Source: UBA2185 sp964564625
GTDB taxonomy: Bacteria; Desulfobacterota; Syntrophia; Syntrophales; UBA2185
Length of the DNA stretch: 60,951 nucleotides
Direction: 5' to 3'
Assembly (NCBI GenBank): GCA_964564625.1
Contig: CAZMBE010000019.1
Coordinates: forward strand, 1-60,951
Part shown: positions 33,366 to 43,089 of the stretch, piece by piece
Position numbering within the stretch: position 1 is the stretch's first letter
Layout: every line of letters begins with the position of its first letter
Made by a program: the position numbers and the translations under genes
Notes under the pieces: generated by a model
The model's database searches: none
Seen by the model: only the letters and a program-made list of their open reading frames with translations
Told to the model about the DNA's origin: nothing

Positions 33366-33770
33366 TCACTTTTTATATTCCGCCTCTACTGTAATGGAAA
33401 TTCCCCCGCGCACTCCGAATTCGGCGGTGACCTTGCACCACCGGGGTTTCAGGACGGAGACGAGATCGTCAAGAATCATGTTGGTCACGTGCTCATGGAA
33501 GACGCCTTCATCGCGATAGGACCACAGATATAATTTCAGGGATTTTGATTCGACAATCAGCGTATCCGGTATATACTGTATCGTAAGCCAGGCAAAATCA
33601 GGCTGCCCCGTTGCCGGGCACACGCAGGTAAACTCTTCCGTTGTGAGCGTTATCACATAATCCCTCTCGGGATGATGATTGGGAAAGGTTTCTAACTTCT
33701 TTGTCGGTTTTACACCCCGGCCGAGCAATGTCAGGCCATTGAGGTCTGATTTTTGCGTTTTCTTTTTCAT
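33366..33770 (-). CDS. queF: NADPH-dependent 7-cyano-7-deazaguanine reductase
   Basis: This 134-residue short (unimodular, B. subtilis-type) QueF reduces preQ0 to preQ1 in queuosine synthesis. The catalytic cysteine lies in FTCVCPATGQPDFA (C51, with aspartate D58). The QueF motif ESKSLKLYLWSYR (about 74-86) follows, then EGVFHE with the substrate-binding glutamate and histidine. It is the last gene of the leftward run, 18 bp behind the LysE-type exporter. No other queuosine genes are visible. Substitution for GTP cyclohydrolase-like enzymes is excluded by the QueF motif. Confidence 0.95.
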   Translation of the reverse strand: MKKKTQKSDLNGLTLLGRGVKPTKKLETFPNHHPERDYVITLTTEEFTCVCPATGQPDFAWLTIQYIPDTLIVESKSLKLYLWSYRDEGVFHEHVTNMILDDLVSVLKPRWCKVTAEFGVRGGISITVEAEYKK

Positions 33771-33788
33771 GAACGATCCCCTCCCCTT

Positions 33789-34424
33789 TTAGCTGATTAT
33801 TTTCTGGACCCCTGCATAGAAAAAATAGAACGAGAAAAAAACGAGCACCACTGCACAGGTTCCGATGATCCCTCGATAAAGACGATCGGTAAAAAGGTGC
33901 CTCCCCTTCCCGACCGCCACGGCGACCAGGGAATACCAGGCTAAATCGGCCAGGATGTGTCCTGCGAAGAAAAAGGCAATGCCCGCGAGGCCAAACCGCC
34001 AGCTGTACAAGACATAGCCAAAACCGATTGTCGCCCACCAGATTATCCAATAGGGATTCGCAATACTAAAAAGGATGCCGTTGATGAGAAGAGAACCGCG
34101 CTTCACTTTGCCGGGATTTAATTTCAGACTTAATGATGGAATGGAACGAAACATTCCCGCCGCCATCCAGAATAATATCACACCGCCCGCTATCGCAACG
34201 GCGGCAAACACATCATCACGCTGCAGAAAGGGAGCTATACCGAACACCAGCGCAACCAAGAGCAGGAGTTCCAGAATCCCGTGACCTGCAATGAGCAGGG
34301 GTCCGGCGAGGAATCCCCTTTGCGAGCTTTCACTGATCGTGGCGGTGAGAAGGGGCCCCGGCATCATTGCACCGGACAGGGCAATAATGAAGGAAGAAAT
34401 AAATATGGTGAGAAACTCCGTCAT
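33789..34424 (-). CDS. LysE/RhtB-family amino-acid exporter
   Basis: An inner-membrane protein of 211 residues with about six hydrophobic helices. The N-terminal signature ALSGAMMPGPLLTATISES is the LysE-family pattern, followed by ANPYWIIWWATIGFG. LysE proteins export amino acids or related small molecules; the substrate is unknown. It stands between the beta-decarboxylating dehydrogenase and queF with 31 and 18 bp gaps, so it is probably co-transcribed with them. Confidence 0.88.
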   Translation of the reverse strand: MTEFLTIFISSFIIALSGAMMPGPLLTATISESSQRGFLAGPLLIAGHGILELLLLVALVFGIAPFLQRDDVFAAVAIAGGVILFWMAAGMFRSIPSLSLKLNPGKVKRGSLLINGILFSIANPYWIIWWATIGFGYVLYSWRFGLAGIAFFFAGHILADLAWYSLVAVAVGKGRHLFTDRLYRGIIGTCAVVLVFFSFYFFYAGVQKIIS

Positions 34425-34455
34425 GATTTATACCAGCCACATTTACCACATACCT

Positions 34456-35553
34456 TCACTCACTACCCATGTTCAGGATTTCCTTCGCAATCGCATCGCC
34501 AACTTCATAGGTCTTATGTGTTCCTCCCATATCAGGGGTTTTCACCCTTCCCAGGGACAAGGTCTTCACCACCGCCTTTTGAATATCCGCCGCGGCCTTC
34601 TCTTCTCCCAGATGATCCAGCATCATCCTGATCGATTCAATTGACGCAACAGGATTGACAACTGCCTTTCCCGCATACTTGGGGGCTGAACCGTGAATCG
34701 GCTCAAACATGGATGGGTGAGTTTTTTCCGGATTGATGTTTCCACCGGCGGCAAAGCCCATCCCGCCTTGAAGCATGGCCCCGAGATCCGTGATGATGTC
34801 CCCGAAGAGATTGGAGGCCACGATCACATCGAAATGTTCCGGATTCTTCACAAACCACATGGTCAGCGCATCGACCAGCGCCATATCAGTCTTGATGTCA
34901 GGATACTCTTTTGCAACATTATGGTATACTGAATCCCAAAAAACCATCGAATAATTGAGGGCATTTGATTTCGTGCAGTTCGTCACCATCCCTACGGGCA
35001 ATGTGCTGCCGTACTTCTTCCGTTTTCTGGCTAACTCAAACGCGTAGCGTATTGCCCGTTCACAGCCCTTTCGGGTAAAAACAGCGGTCTGAACGGCAAG
35101 GGCATCAGGAGTTCCTTGTTTGAAAAAACCCCCGGCCGTTGAATATTCACCTTCAGTATTTTCCCGCACCACGACCATATCAACCGTTTCCGGCGTAGCC
35201 GTCTTGAGAGGCGTTTCCACACCCGGATAGAGTTTGATGGGCCGCAGGTTTATGTATTGATCAAATCCTTTGCGAATAGCGAGGAGCATGGTCAGAGATA
35301 TATGGTCGGGAACTTTACTGGCATCTCCGATACACCCCAAAAAAATGGCATCAAATTGCTGCAATATCACGAGGGCGTTTCCGGGCATCATGATCCCATT
35401 CTTAACATAATAGTCGCACCCCCAGTCAAAAGTTTCCGTTTCAGTTTTGAATCCGTAGTTAACCGCGCAGACCTTCAGGATCTTGACAGCTTCTGTCGCC
35501 ACTTCGTTCCCCACTCCATCTCCCGGTATGACTGCAATATGATAAAAAGACAT
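34456..35553 (-). CDS. isocitrate/isopropylmalate dehydrogenase family protein, tartrate/D-malate type
   Basis: A 365-residue beta-decarboxylating dehydrogenase. The N-terminal AVIPGDGVGNEV and the VRENTEGEYS motif identify the superfamily. Against leucine-pathway LeuB, PDHISLTMLLAIRKGFDQY followed by INLRPIKLYPGVETPL is the pattern of tartrate/D-malate dehydrogenases (TtuC, DmlA). The aspartates coordinating the divalent metal are in ASNLFGDIITDLGAM, and HGSAPKYAGK lies near the coenzyme site. It oxidises a 2-hydroxy acid to a keto acid with loss of CO2, NAD-dependent most likely. No other leu genes are close. It heads the lysE-queF group and follows coaE by 28 bp. Confidence 0.87.
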   Translation of the reverse strand: MSFYHIAVIPGDGVGNEVATEAVKILKVCAVNYGFKTETETFDWGCDYYVKNGIMMPGNALVILQQFDAIFLGCIGDASKVPDHISLTMLLAIRKGFDQYINLRPIKLYPGVETPLKTATPETVDMVVVRENTEGEYSTAGGFFKQGTPDALAVQTAVFTRKGCERAIRYAFELARKRKKYGSTLPVGMVTNCTKSNALNYSMVFWDSVYHNVAKEYPDIKTDMALVDALTMWFVKNPEHFDVIVASNLFGDIITDLGAMLQGGMGFAAGGNINPEKTHPSMFEPIHGSAPKYAGKAVVNPVASIESIRMMLDHLGEEKAAADIQKAVVKTLSLGRVKTPDMGGTHKTYEVGDAIAKEILNMGSE

Positions 35554-35581
35554 ATAAACCCCTCTTTATTTCCCGTTATCC

Positions 35582-36205
35582 CTATGAGTTGAGACGATGT
35601 TTCCTTTCCCGTTGAATGAGGTCTTCCCACACATCATCAACGATTCTCCTGGTTACCTCCTGTGAATCACGATTCTCGATAACTATATCTGCATATGGTA
35701 TCTTCGCCTCGATAGGCATCTGCGATTCGAGCCTGCATGCGGCTTCTTCCAGGCTGCACTTGTTTCTGTTCATTAACCGTTGAATCTGTTCTTGAGACGA
35801 CACATGCACTAAAATAACAACATCAACCATGTGCTGCATTCCCGCCTCTATGAGCAATGGAACGTCGGATATCACAATCGCACATGGATCCATTTCATAA
35901 ATATCTTCTATTCTATGGCTCCATTCCTGAACAACGGCGGGATGAACAATGCTGTTGAGCAGTGAAAGTTTCTCGTGATCTTTAAAGACAATTGAACCAA
36001 GCTCAACCCTGTTAATGGTGCGGTCTTCATTGAGTATGTCCGATCCAAAATGCTCAACAATGGCCTTCCATGCGGGATGATCCGGTTCTTCCACAAAATG
36101 GGCAAGTTGGTCCAGGTCAATCACATACGCCCCCTTGTCTTGGAACATTGCGGCTACAGTTGATTTTCCGGAAGCGATTCCACCTGTGAGGCCTACGTTT
36201 AACAT
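35582..36205 (-). CDS. coaE: dephospho-CoA kinase
   Basis: A 207-residue P-loop kinase that makes CoA from dephospho-CoA. The Walker A motif is GLTGGIASGKSTV (about 5-17), followed by YVIDLDQLAH, IVFKDHEKLSLLNSIVHP and SDVPLLIEAG, all CoaE hallmarks. It completes the CoA pathway with the upstream pantothenate kinase, coaX. A hairpin at 36254-36280 separates the two. Length is normal. Confidence 0.96.
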   Translation of the reverse strand: MLNVGLTGGIASGKSTVAAMFQDKGAYVIDLDQLAHFVEEPDHPAWKAIVEHFGSDILNEDRTINRVELGSIVFKDHEKLSLLNSIVHPAVVQEWSHRIEDIYEMDPCAIVISDVPLLIEAGMQHMVDVVILVHVSSQEQIQRLMNRNKCSLEEAACRLESQMPIEAKIPYADIVIENRDSQEVTRRIVDDVWEDLIQRERKHRLNS

Positions 36206-36253
36206 GATAGTTGCAACTGCTGAAGAGATTAATTCGTTCCTTTAAAATCAGAA

Positions 36254-36280
36254 CCTGCCCCGTACTTGATACGGGGCAGG
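36254..36280 (-). terminator. hairpin between coaX and coaE
   Basis: An 11-bp perfect stem (36254-36264 with 36270-36280) and five-base loop lie about 50 bases downstream of the coaX stop. The minus-strand tail is TTCTGATTTT, a weak T-tract, so it may be a partial terminator or a palindromic repeat (CCCCGTACTTGATACGGGG). Confidence 0.5.
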
Positions 36281-36333
36281 CTTATCACGTCTCACATGAC
36301 AGCAAAATGTTCATGCTGGCATTCATGACAAGA

Positions 36334-37098
36334 TCAGCGATTACGCTTATAGAGAATTTGGAGCCCTTCTAATGTCAGCATTTCATCGACAATATTGATG
36401 CTTTTTGCTTCCGCGGCGATGACCGTTGCCAGTCCCCCCGTGGCAATGACCTTCGGGTCCGACTTGACTTCCGCTTTCATACGATTCACAAGGCCGTCCA
36501 CAAGGCTTGCGTAACCGAAAAGAATGCCCGCCTGCATACTGCTTACTGTATCTTTACCTATGACGGATTTCGGTCTGCTGAGTTCCACCCGCGGAAGCTT
36601 TGCCGTCTTGTTGAAAAGGGCTTCACTCGCGATCATAATACCCGGGGATATGCATCCACCCATGTATTCACCTTTTTTTGATATATAGTCAAACGTTGTC
36701 GCAGTGCCGAAATCCACAATGATAATATCGCCCCCATACTTCTCGTATGCCGCAACTGCATTGACAATCCTGTCCGCGCCAACTTCTCTTGGATTATCGT
36801 AGAGGATGGGCATACCTGTTTTCACTCCCGGCCCAACTATGAGGGGCTTGACACCGAAATACTTTTCGCAGAGAGGCTCAAGTATGTTGAGCATGGTGGG
36901 GACAACACATGATATGATGATATCCTTGATGGCCCGTGGTCTGATTTTAGCGTTTTTGTAAAGATTATAGATCAACATCCCATACTCATCCACAGTATGG
37001 TCCACAACGGTCCTGATCCGCCAGTCATGAACCAGCTTATCATCATCATACAAACCAATAACCGTATTGGTATTACCCACATCAATGACTAAAAGCAT
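36334..37098 (-). CDS. coaX: type III pantothenate kinase
   Basis: A 254-residue acetate-kinase-fold enzyme that phosphorylates pantothenate, the first committed step of CoA synthesis. The signature begins with LLVIDVGNTNTVIGLY, then GADRIVNAVAAYEKYGGDII with the catalytic aspartate. VDFGTATTFD, GGCISPGI and ATGGLATVI are the later phosphate/ATP segments. It is not inhibited by CoA in known members and needs a monovalent cation. It is encoded two bases downstream of birA and followed by coaE, so CoA and biotin attachment genes are clustered. Confidence 0.97.
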   Translation of the reverse strand: MLLVIDVGNTNTVIGLYDDDKLVHDWRIRTVVDHTVDEYGMLIYNLYKNAKIRPRAIKDIIISCVVPTMLNILEPLCEKYFGVKPLIVGPGVKTGMPILYDNPREVGADRIVNAVAAYEKYGGDIIIVDFGTATTFDYISKKGEYMGGCISPGIMIASEALFNKTAKLPRVELSRPKSVIGKDTVSSMQAGILFGYASLVDGLVNRMKAEVKSDPKVIATGGLATVIAAEAKSINIVDEMLTLEGLQILYKRNR

Positions 37099-37100
37099 AG

Positions 37101-37895
37101 TTAATCCTTTACAATTGAGGCATCACCGGCAATGACCCTTCTCATCACTTCATTTTCGTCTGAAATAATCAAGGCCCCAAAATCATCAATACCGTGAACT
37201 TCTCCCGCCTGCACATTATCGTTAAAGACCACCCGAATCTGCTTCCCAACCACATCAGAGTATTTGAGCCATATATCCTTTATAGAAACAAATCCTTTTT
37301 TAGTCAGGCCGGCATATAAGTCTTCTAAATTGTCAAATAATTTTACAATTAAATCGAGCCGCGATACTTTGCAGCCGACCTCCTCCTTCAGGGAGGTGGC
37401 AATATCACGAAATGACCCATCAAAATCTGCCCTTTCAATATTCACATTCACACCGATACCAACAATGACGAAATTAACCTTTTTCGGGGCAGAGACACTC
37501 ATTTCCGTGAGAATGCCGCACACCTTTTTACCCCTGATCTGAACGTCATTTGGCCATTTCAGTGTTACGTTCCCCGGACAGTAAAGAGATAAAATATCAG
37601 CAACGGCAACACCTGTCATCAGGGTTATCTGAGGTGCAAATACGGGATCTATCTCCGGGCGCAGTACAATGGAAGTATAAATATTACACCCGGGAGGAGA
37701 TTGCCATTGCCTTTTCAGGCGGCCCTTTCCCCTGGTTTGAGATTCCGCGATGACAACACTCCCTTCCGCGGCACCGCTGAGGGCAAGCTTAAAGGCAACG
37801 TCGTTGGTTGAATCGACTTCCTGAAAAAAGTGGATATGGTTTCCTATCCGCTTCTCTAAAAGACGGGCACTAAGGTTTTGTTCATGAAAGTCCAT
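37101..37895 (-). CDS. birA: biotin--[acetyl-CoA-carboxylase] ligase, catalytic form without DNA-binding domain
   Basis: A 264-residue biotin-protein ligase. The catalytic core shows the biotin-binding QTRGKGRLKRQWQSPPG (about 53-69, GRGRxGR-like), LKWPNDV and the KVCGILTE segment; the C-terminal SH3-like domain follows. The N-terminal winged helix of E. coli BirA is missing (the protein begins directly before the catalytic domain), so it cannot repress bio genes. It biotinylates carboxylase subunits, none of which lies here. It is tightly packed (13 bp) after nadC and two bases before coaX. Confidence 0.95.
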   Translation of the reverse strand: MDFHEQNLSARLLEKRIGNHIHFFQEVDSTNDVAFKLALSGAAEGSVVIAESQTRGKGRLKRQWQSPPGCNIYTSIVLRPEIDPVFAPQITLMTGVAVADILSLYCPGNVTLKWPNDVQIRGKKVCGILTEMSVSAPKKVNFVIVGIGVNVNIERADFDGSFRDIATSLKEEVGCKVSRLDLIVKLFDNLEDLYAGLTKKGFVSIKDIWLKYSDVVGKQIRVVFNDNVQAGEVHGIDDFGALIISDENEVMRRVIAGDASIVKD

Positions 37896-37908
37896 TACGC
37901 TAATGAAA

Positions 37909-38754
37909 TTACGTGCAGTATTCTTCGATTTTCAAGGATATATCGGATGCCTGTACTGAATGGGTAAGGGCCCCAACAGAAATGAAATCAACTCCCGTTT
38001 CGGCTATCTTTCTCACGTTGGCCAGAGTTACATTGCCGGAGGCCTCGAGAGGCACCTTTCTCTTGACTGTTTCAACTGCCTTTCTCATGTCCGCTATCGT
38101 CATGTTGTCTAACATTATCACTTCCGCACCGGAGGCCAGAGCTTCCTCAACCTCAGGAAGATTTTTTACTTCCACTTCCACCCTCAGGGTATGGGGATGG
38201 CGTCCTCTTGCCTTTGCCAGCGCCTGGGATATACTTCCCGCTGCCGCAATGTGGTTATCTTTGATAAGGACACCGTCATAAAGACCGAACCGATGGTTTG
38301 TCCCGCCACCGATCCTCACAGCATACTTATCAAGGCAGCGAAGCCCCGGGACTGTTTTTCTCGTATCGAGAATTTTTGTCCGTGTGCCCTTAATTTCATC
38401 GACATATTGTCTCGTGAGTGTCGCAATGCCGCACATTCTCTGTAAGATATTAAGGGCTACTCTCTCCGCCGTGAGGATGCTTCCAAGATTCCCGTATATT
38501 TCAGCCAGGATTCCCCCCGTCTCCACACGATGCCCGTCTTCGCACACTGCCACGAACCGAATCCCGCTATCCACGAAAAGAAAGCTCTCCCGAAAGATAT
38601 CAATACCGGCTACCACAAGATCGGCCTTCGCGATAGCCTTCGCTTTGCCCACTTCATTGCCGGCAAGCACTGCGGTTGTTGTGATGTCTCCCGTACCGAC
38701 ATCCTCCTCAAAAGCCAACTGCAGCAATTTGTGTATAGTATGTGTCTGGAACAT
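37909..38754 (-). CDS. nadC: nicotinate-nucleotide pyrophosphorylase (carboxylating)
   Basis: A 281-residue quinolinate phosphoribosyltransferase in NAD synthesis. It carries the family EDVGTGDITTTAV at the N-terminus, NILQRMCGIATLTRQYVD, the quinolinate-binding TRKTVPGLR and KYAVRIGGGTNHRFGLYDG, and ending segments VMLDNM and EASGNVTL. The first gene of the compact nadC-birA-coaX-coaE group, it begins about 260 bp after the valS end. I saw no gene in that gap. Confidence 0.97.
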   Translation of the reverse strand: MFQTHTIHKLLQLAFEEDVGTGDITTTAVLAGNEVGKAKAIAKADLVVAGIDIFRESFLFVDSGIRFVAVCEDGHRVETGGILAEIYGNLGSILTAERVALNILQRMCGIATLTRQYVDEIKGTRTKILDTRKTVPGLRCLDKYAVRIGGGTNHRFGLYDGVLIKDNHIAAAGSISQALAKARGRHPHTLRVEVEVKNLPEVEEALASGAEVIMLDNMTIADMRKAVETVKRKVPLEASGNVTLANVRKIAETGVDFISVGALTHSVQASDISLKIEEYCT

Positions 38755-39015
38755 GGTTATTTTTTATTACGTCGGATTTCACCCTCAAGAGGCGATAATT
38801 ACTTTGGCACGCAGAAGTTTTACTTTACTATTTCGGATGGCACCGGAAGCCATCAAATAACCGGATGCCCGTGTATCAAGTCTGTCCCCGCGGAGGCGGT
38901 AATACGGGGAAGGCCTATATGACCTGCCCTTGAATGTCCTTGTCGGGGGTCTGGGCATGACATACTTTGATATATTTATTCGTGAGCGCGATACAGTAAC
39001 GACATGTGTCTTCGC

Positions 39016-41673
39016 TTAACCCATGTCTCGGAGTCGTTTCAGGGCTGTTTCCAGGATATCGTGCTTCTCTTTGACTTCATTGAATTTTTCTTCTTCCTTC
39101 TCCACTACTGTTTTTGAAGCCTTGGCCAAGAAATCGCGATTGGCAAGCTTGCGCGATATGACCATAAGGTCTTTATCCACCTTGGCCATTTCCTTTTCAA
39201 GCCTTTTTCTTTCCCCGGCAATGTCCACTACGCCTTCCAGCAGCACATAGACACGGATCAACCCAGCAACACCGGTTGCGGCGTTTTTAGGTTCTTCTCC
39301 ATCGTTACTCATGGTCAATGACTCGAGATTAGCCAGATTCCTGATGTAACCGTTCCCCATACCGATAATTGCGCTCGCTTCCGTATCCTGAGTAGAGATT
39401 ATGACCTGCAATTTTTTTGATGGTGCGATATTCATCTCGCCCCTGATATTCCTGATGGAGGTTATCGCATCCATAATAATGGCCATCTCTCTCTCTGCGA
39501 CAAGATCCTCATGGGCATCATCCGGTCGCGGAAATTCACTGACCATAATGGAACTCCCATCGCCCACCATAGTCTGCCAGATTTCCTCCGTTACGAATGG
39601 CATGAAAGGATGAAGCAATTTGAGGGACGATGTCATTGCCGTAAAGAGAGTATGCTGTGCAGCTCGTCTTTTGACGGGATCACCTTTCCCATAAAGAGTG
39701 GGTTTGATCAATTCCAGATACCAGTCGCAGAGTTCATGCCATATGAACTGATAAATGGATGAGGCGGCATCGTTGAAATGGTATTCATCCAGCGCCCTGG
39801 TAACTTCCGAGATAGTTACGTTCAGTCGATGCATGATCCATCTATCGGGAAGGGATACCGTATCTTTGCCGACAGGACCCCCGGATGAAGAATAGTCTTC
39901 CAGATTCATGAGGGAGAACCTGGTCGCATTCCATATCTTGTTGATGAAATGTTTATAGCCCGCAATCCTCTCCTCGGACATCTTGATGTCCCTGCCCTGG
40001 GCGGTGAGGGCAGCCAGGGTATACCGGAAGGCATCGGCACCGAATTTATCAATCATCTCGAGGGGATCTATAATGTTCCCCTTCGATTTACTCATTTTTT
40101 CTCCCATTTCATCGCGCACAAGGGCATGGAGGTAAACATCCCGGAAGGGGACATCCTTCATTACATACAGCCCCATCATCATCATGCGTGCCACCCAGAA
40201 GAAGAGGATATCAAATCCAGTAATAAGAAGCGATGTGGGATAAAATGTTTTTAAGGCCTCTGTTTTGTCCGGCCATCCCAGAGTGGAGAAAGGCCAGAGA
40301 GCGGAACTGAACCATGTATCCAAGACATCCTCTTCCTGGGTCAGAGTTACTCCTTTACAGTCCGGGCAGGCGATGGGGTCTTTCGTGGATACGATTTCCT
40401 TCCCGCATATGTCACAATGCCACACAGGGATTCTGTGACCCCACCAGATTTGCCTGGAAATACACCAGTCCCGGATATTGTTCATCCATTCGAAATAGGT
40501 ATTTTCCCAGGATTTGGGCAATATCTTTGTTTTCCCTTTGACCACCGCGGCAGTTGCCGCTTTTGCCAGAGGTTTTATTTTCACAAACCACTGCCGGGAA
40601 ACCATTGGCTCAATGTCCGTCTTGCACCGGTAACACTGTCCGACGCTATGAACATACGGTTCTTTCCCTAAGAGATACCCCCCCTTTTCGAGGTCTCTGA
40701 GAACATTTTCCCGGCACTCATATCGATCCTGCCCATGATAGATCCCGCATTTCTCATTAATGACAGCGGCGCCATCCATGATTTTTATAATGTCCAGATC
40801 ATGCCTCTCCGCAATGGCAAAGTCGTTTGGATCACACGCGGGCGTCACCTTCACTGCCCCTGAACCAAAGTCAATACTTACATGATGATCGGCAATGATC
40901 GGAATCCGCCTGTTCACAAGGGGCAGAATCAAGGTGCGTCCAATCTTGTCCTGATATCTCTTATCATCAGGATTCACCGCGACCGCCGTATCCCCCAACA
41001 TCGTTTCCGGTCTCGTCGTAGCCACCACCACCCCATCAGTGCCTTCCGCGTAAGGATACTGAATCTGCCAGAGGAAGCCGTTTCTCTCATCATACTCAAC
41101 TTCGAGATCGGATATGGCTGTATGACAGCGGGGACACCAATTCACGATATAATCCCCTTGATAGATAAGTCCATCGTTATAAAGACGGACAAAGACCTCC
41201 CTGACAGCCTTGGATCTTTTCTGGTCCATGGTAAAGGATTCCCGGGACCAGTCACAGGAACACCCGAGTCGCTTGAGCTGGTTTATAATAACCCCGCCAT
41301 ATTTTTCTTTCCAGTCCCACACCCTGGCAATAAATTTATCTCTGCCTAAATCATTTCTGGTAATGCCTTCTTTCGCCAGTTCCTGCTCGACTACATTCTG
41401 CGTGGCGATTCCCGCATGATCCGTTCCCGGCATCCAAAGGGCGTTATAACCCTGCATTCTTCTCGCCCTCGTCATTATATCCTGCAGGGTATTGTTCAAG
41501 GCATGTCCCATATGGAGCATGCCTGTTACATTTGGTGGAGGGATGACGATGGAAAATTGCGGCTTGAGGCTTGAGTCTTCAGACCTGAAAAAATTGTGAT
41601 CAAGCCAGTACTGATACCACCTGGCCTCTGACACATGTGAATCAAAAACCTTGCTTAATGATCCTTCAGACAT
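39016..41673 (-). CDS. valS: valyl-tRNA synthetase
   Basis: An 885-residue class I aminoacyl-tRNA synthetase. The HIGH-type motif is in PPNVTGMLHMGHAL and the KMSKS loop in EKMSKSKGN. The editing domain includes TTRPETMLGDTAVAVNP, and zinc-type cysteines are seen in WCPRCHTA and CDICGKE, CPDCKG. The last ~70 residues are the ValS coiled coil (RKRLEKEMAKVDKDL and on). It attaches valine to tRNA-Val. It is 12 bp downstream of the TPR-SLH lipoprotein gene. IleS and LeuS are excluded by the coiled-coil tail and by editing-motif details. Confidence 0.98.
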   Translation of the reverse strand: MSEGSLSKVFDSHVSEARWYQYWLDHNFFRSEDSSLKPQFSIVIPPPNVTGMLHMGHALNNTLQDIMTRARRMQGYNALWMPGTDHAGIATQNVVEQELAKEGITRNDLGRDKFIARVWDWKEKYGGVIINQLKRLGCSCDWSRESFTMDQKRSKAVREVFVRLYNDGLIYQGDYIVNWCPRCHTAISDLEVEYDERNGFLWQIQYPYAEGTDGVVVATTRPETMLGDTAVAVNPDDKRYQDKIGRTLILPLVNRRIPIIADHHVSIDFGSGAVKVTPACDPNDFAIAERHDLDIIKIMDGAAVINEKCGIYHGQDRYECRENVLRDLEKGGYLLGKEPYVHSVGQCYRCKTDIEPMVSRQWFVKIKPLAKAATAAVVKGKTKILPKSWENTYFEWMNNIRDWCISRQIWWGHRIPVWHCDICGKEIVSTKDPIACPDCKGVTLTQEEDVLDTWFSSALWPFSTLGWPDKTEALKTFYPTSLLITGFDILFFWVARMMMMGLYVMKDVPFRDVYLHALVRDEMGEKMSKSKGNIIDPLEMIDKFGADAFRYTLAALTAQGRDIKMSEERIAGYKHFINKIWNATRFSLMNLEDYSSSGGPVGKDTVSLPDRWIMHRLNVTISEVTRALDEYHFNDAASSIYQFIWHELCDWYLELIKPTLYGKGDPVKRRAAQHTLFTAMTSSLKLLHPFMPFVTEEIWQTMVGDGSSIMVSEFPRPDDAHEDLVAEREMAIIMDAITSIRNIRGEMNIAPSKKLQVIISTQDTEASAIIGMGNGYIRNLANLESLTMSNDGEEPKNAATGVAGLIRVYVLLEGVVDIAGERKRLEKEMAKVDKDLMVISRKLANRDFLAKASKTVVEKEEEKFNEVKEKHDILETALKRLRDMG

Positions 41674-41685
41674 GAAACATCCCCG

Positions 41686-42858
41686 TTAGAAAATTTTTAA
41701 TTCTTCTTTGATCTTCCTTATCACCAGAAGCGCATCAACTCCCGGAACAGGACTGAGGGGGGCAAACTCTCCGGTGGTGATATCTTTTGCCTCCATAATC
41801 CCTCTCGAAGTTACAACCATTACGGAATTGAAATACGGTAAATCAGACCTCAAATCAGGAAACGGTGAGGTACTGCCGATGAATTTGGTTGCCAAGGTAT
41901 TTTCCCCCGTCACTTTTATCAGTATATCCTCTATCATCATGGCATACGTTGCACGGTCTACTATATCAGCCGGGCGGAATGTGCTATCAGAATATGCTTC
42001 CAGCCCACGAACCTCCATTTGGAGAATACCTTCAATGTCTGCTTTGAGGGGATGCGTGGCAATGTCTGTGGCTGTCTTGGGAGCGGCACCTGCTCCCGCC
42101 TTTGCCTGTTCAGGATCTTTGAAGGCGTTATCAAATGTTTTTGGTGTTCTTTTTTTATAGAGGACATCAATTTTTAATTCCTCCATAAAAAGGGCGGCGG
42201 CATCAGCCCGGTTAATTCGTTCCAGAAGCGCGATTTTCTTCCCTGTTATTGTCCCCGGCATGGCCCGCTGGATCTTCTGCACCAGGTTCCATTCGGTATC
42301 CGCCTCTTTCACGTATTCACGATTAATGTCAAGAACCTGTTTGAACATCTGGCCCGCTTCTGCAAAATTCAACGCCGTTTTGAAAGCAACTCCCATGAAA
42401 TAATGCGCAGCGGCAGAGCTCGAATCAATTTTGATTGCTTTTTTAAATTGACCCTTTGCATCATCGATCCAGTTCTTGTCAGCTTTGCTTAATGTAGAGA
42501 GACGTATTTTACATATATGAACGAAGAGCTTCTCGCTATCGTTCTTAGCATAACTCCATGCTTTTTCCATGGATTCATTAGCGGCCTTGAACTCCCCCTG
42601 ATAGGCACTTACAAGACTGTTTCCCGCATACGCCCTGGAGAATTTCGGGTCGAGCGCGATGGACTGATCAAATTCCTTCTTGGCATCGGCATACTTTCCC
42701 TGATCGAGAAGTTTCGTACCCGTATAAAAATGGTGCTCTGGTGTATCCATCTCACTTACTGGTTTCACAACTTTCGGGCTGCACGAAACAATGAGAAATC
42801 CCGCAGTAATAAAAATCAATAACATCAATAATCTTCGATAATCCAGGCATTGCGTCAT
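41686..42858 (-). CDS. lipoprotein with TPR repeats and SLH-like C-terminus
   Basis: A 390-residue lipoprotein (FLIVSC, C26). Residues about 40-190 form TPR repeats (HFYTGTKLLDQGKYADAKKEF, AAAHYFMGVAFKTALNFAEAG). The C-terminal half resembles S-layer homology domains: RINRADAAALFMEEL, then HPLKADIEGILQMEVRGLEAYSDSTFRPADIVDRATYAMMIEDI (read as short motifs: YSDSTFRPADIVDRATYA) and FPDLRSDLPYFNSVMV. SLH domains bind secondary wall polymers or peptidoglycan, so it may fasten the outer membrane to the wall. An alanine-rich linker (about 251-262) separates the halves. It is closely followed by valS. Function is not known. Confidence 0.78.
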   Translation of the reverse strand: MTQCLDYRRLLMLLIFITAGFLIVSCSPKVVKPVSEMDTPEHHFYTGTKLLDQGKYADAKKEFDQSIALDPKFSRAYAGNSLVSAYQGEFKAANESMEKAWSYAKNDSEKLFVHICKIRLSTLSKADKNWIDDAKGQFKKAIKIDSSSAAAHYFMGVAFKTALNFAEAGQMFKQVLDINREYVKEADTEWNLVQKIQRAMPGTITGKKIALLERINRADAAALFMEELKIDVLYKKRTPKTFDNAFKDPEQAKAGAGAAPKTATDIATHPLKADIEGILQMEVRGLEAYSDSTFRPADIVDRATYAMMIEDILIKVTGENTLATKFIGSTSPFPDLRSDLPYFNSVMVVTSRGIMEAKDITTGEFAPLSPVPGVDALLVIRKIKEELKIF

Positions 42859-43089
42859 AACGTTCTCCTTTCATTAAAAACGTTTTGAACAGGCCGTGAA
42901 AAAAGCCTGATCTCATACTAAAAAACTCGCATTAAATTATATTCATACAACCTTGAAGTCAAGAAATTTCGCTGTCTCCACCTATGACTCCATGTTTTAA
43001 CGGCCAGAACGGGTATCTCGGCCCGTTCATGCTTCGTACATTATATAATCTTGATAAGTTCTCCCATGATTAAAGGGCGGCAGTAGAGG

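Noticed and set aside
38755..39015. possible RNA or gene between valS and nadC
   Set aside because: No reading frame with support, no tRNA-like fold and no clear terminator recognised.
43007..43028. hairpin GAACGGG...CCCGTTC after miaA
   Set aside because: Seven-bp stem with an eight-base loop and no T-tract on the minus strand; too weak to call a terminator.
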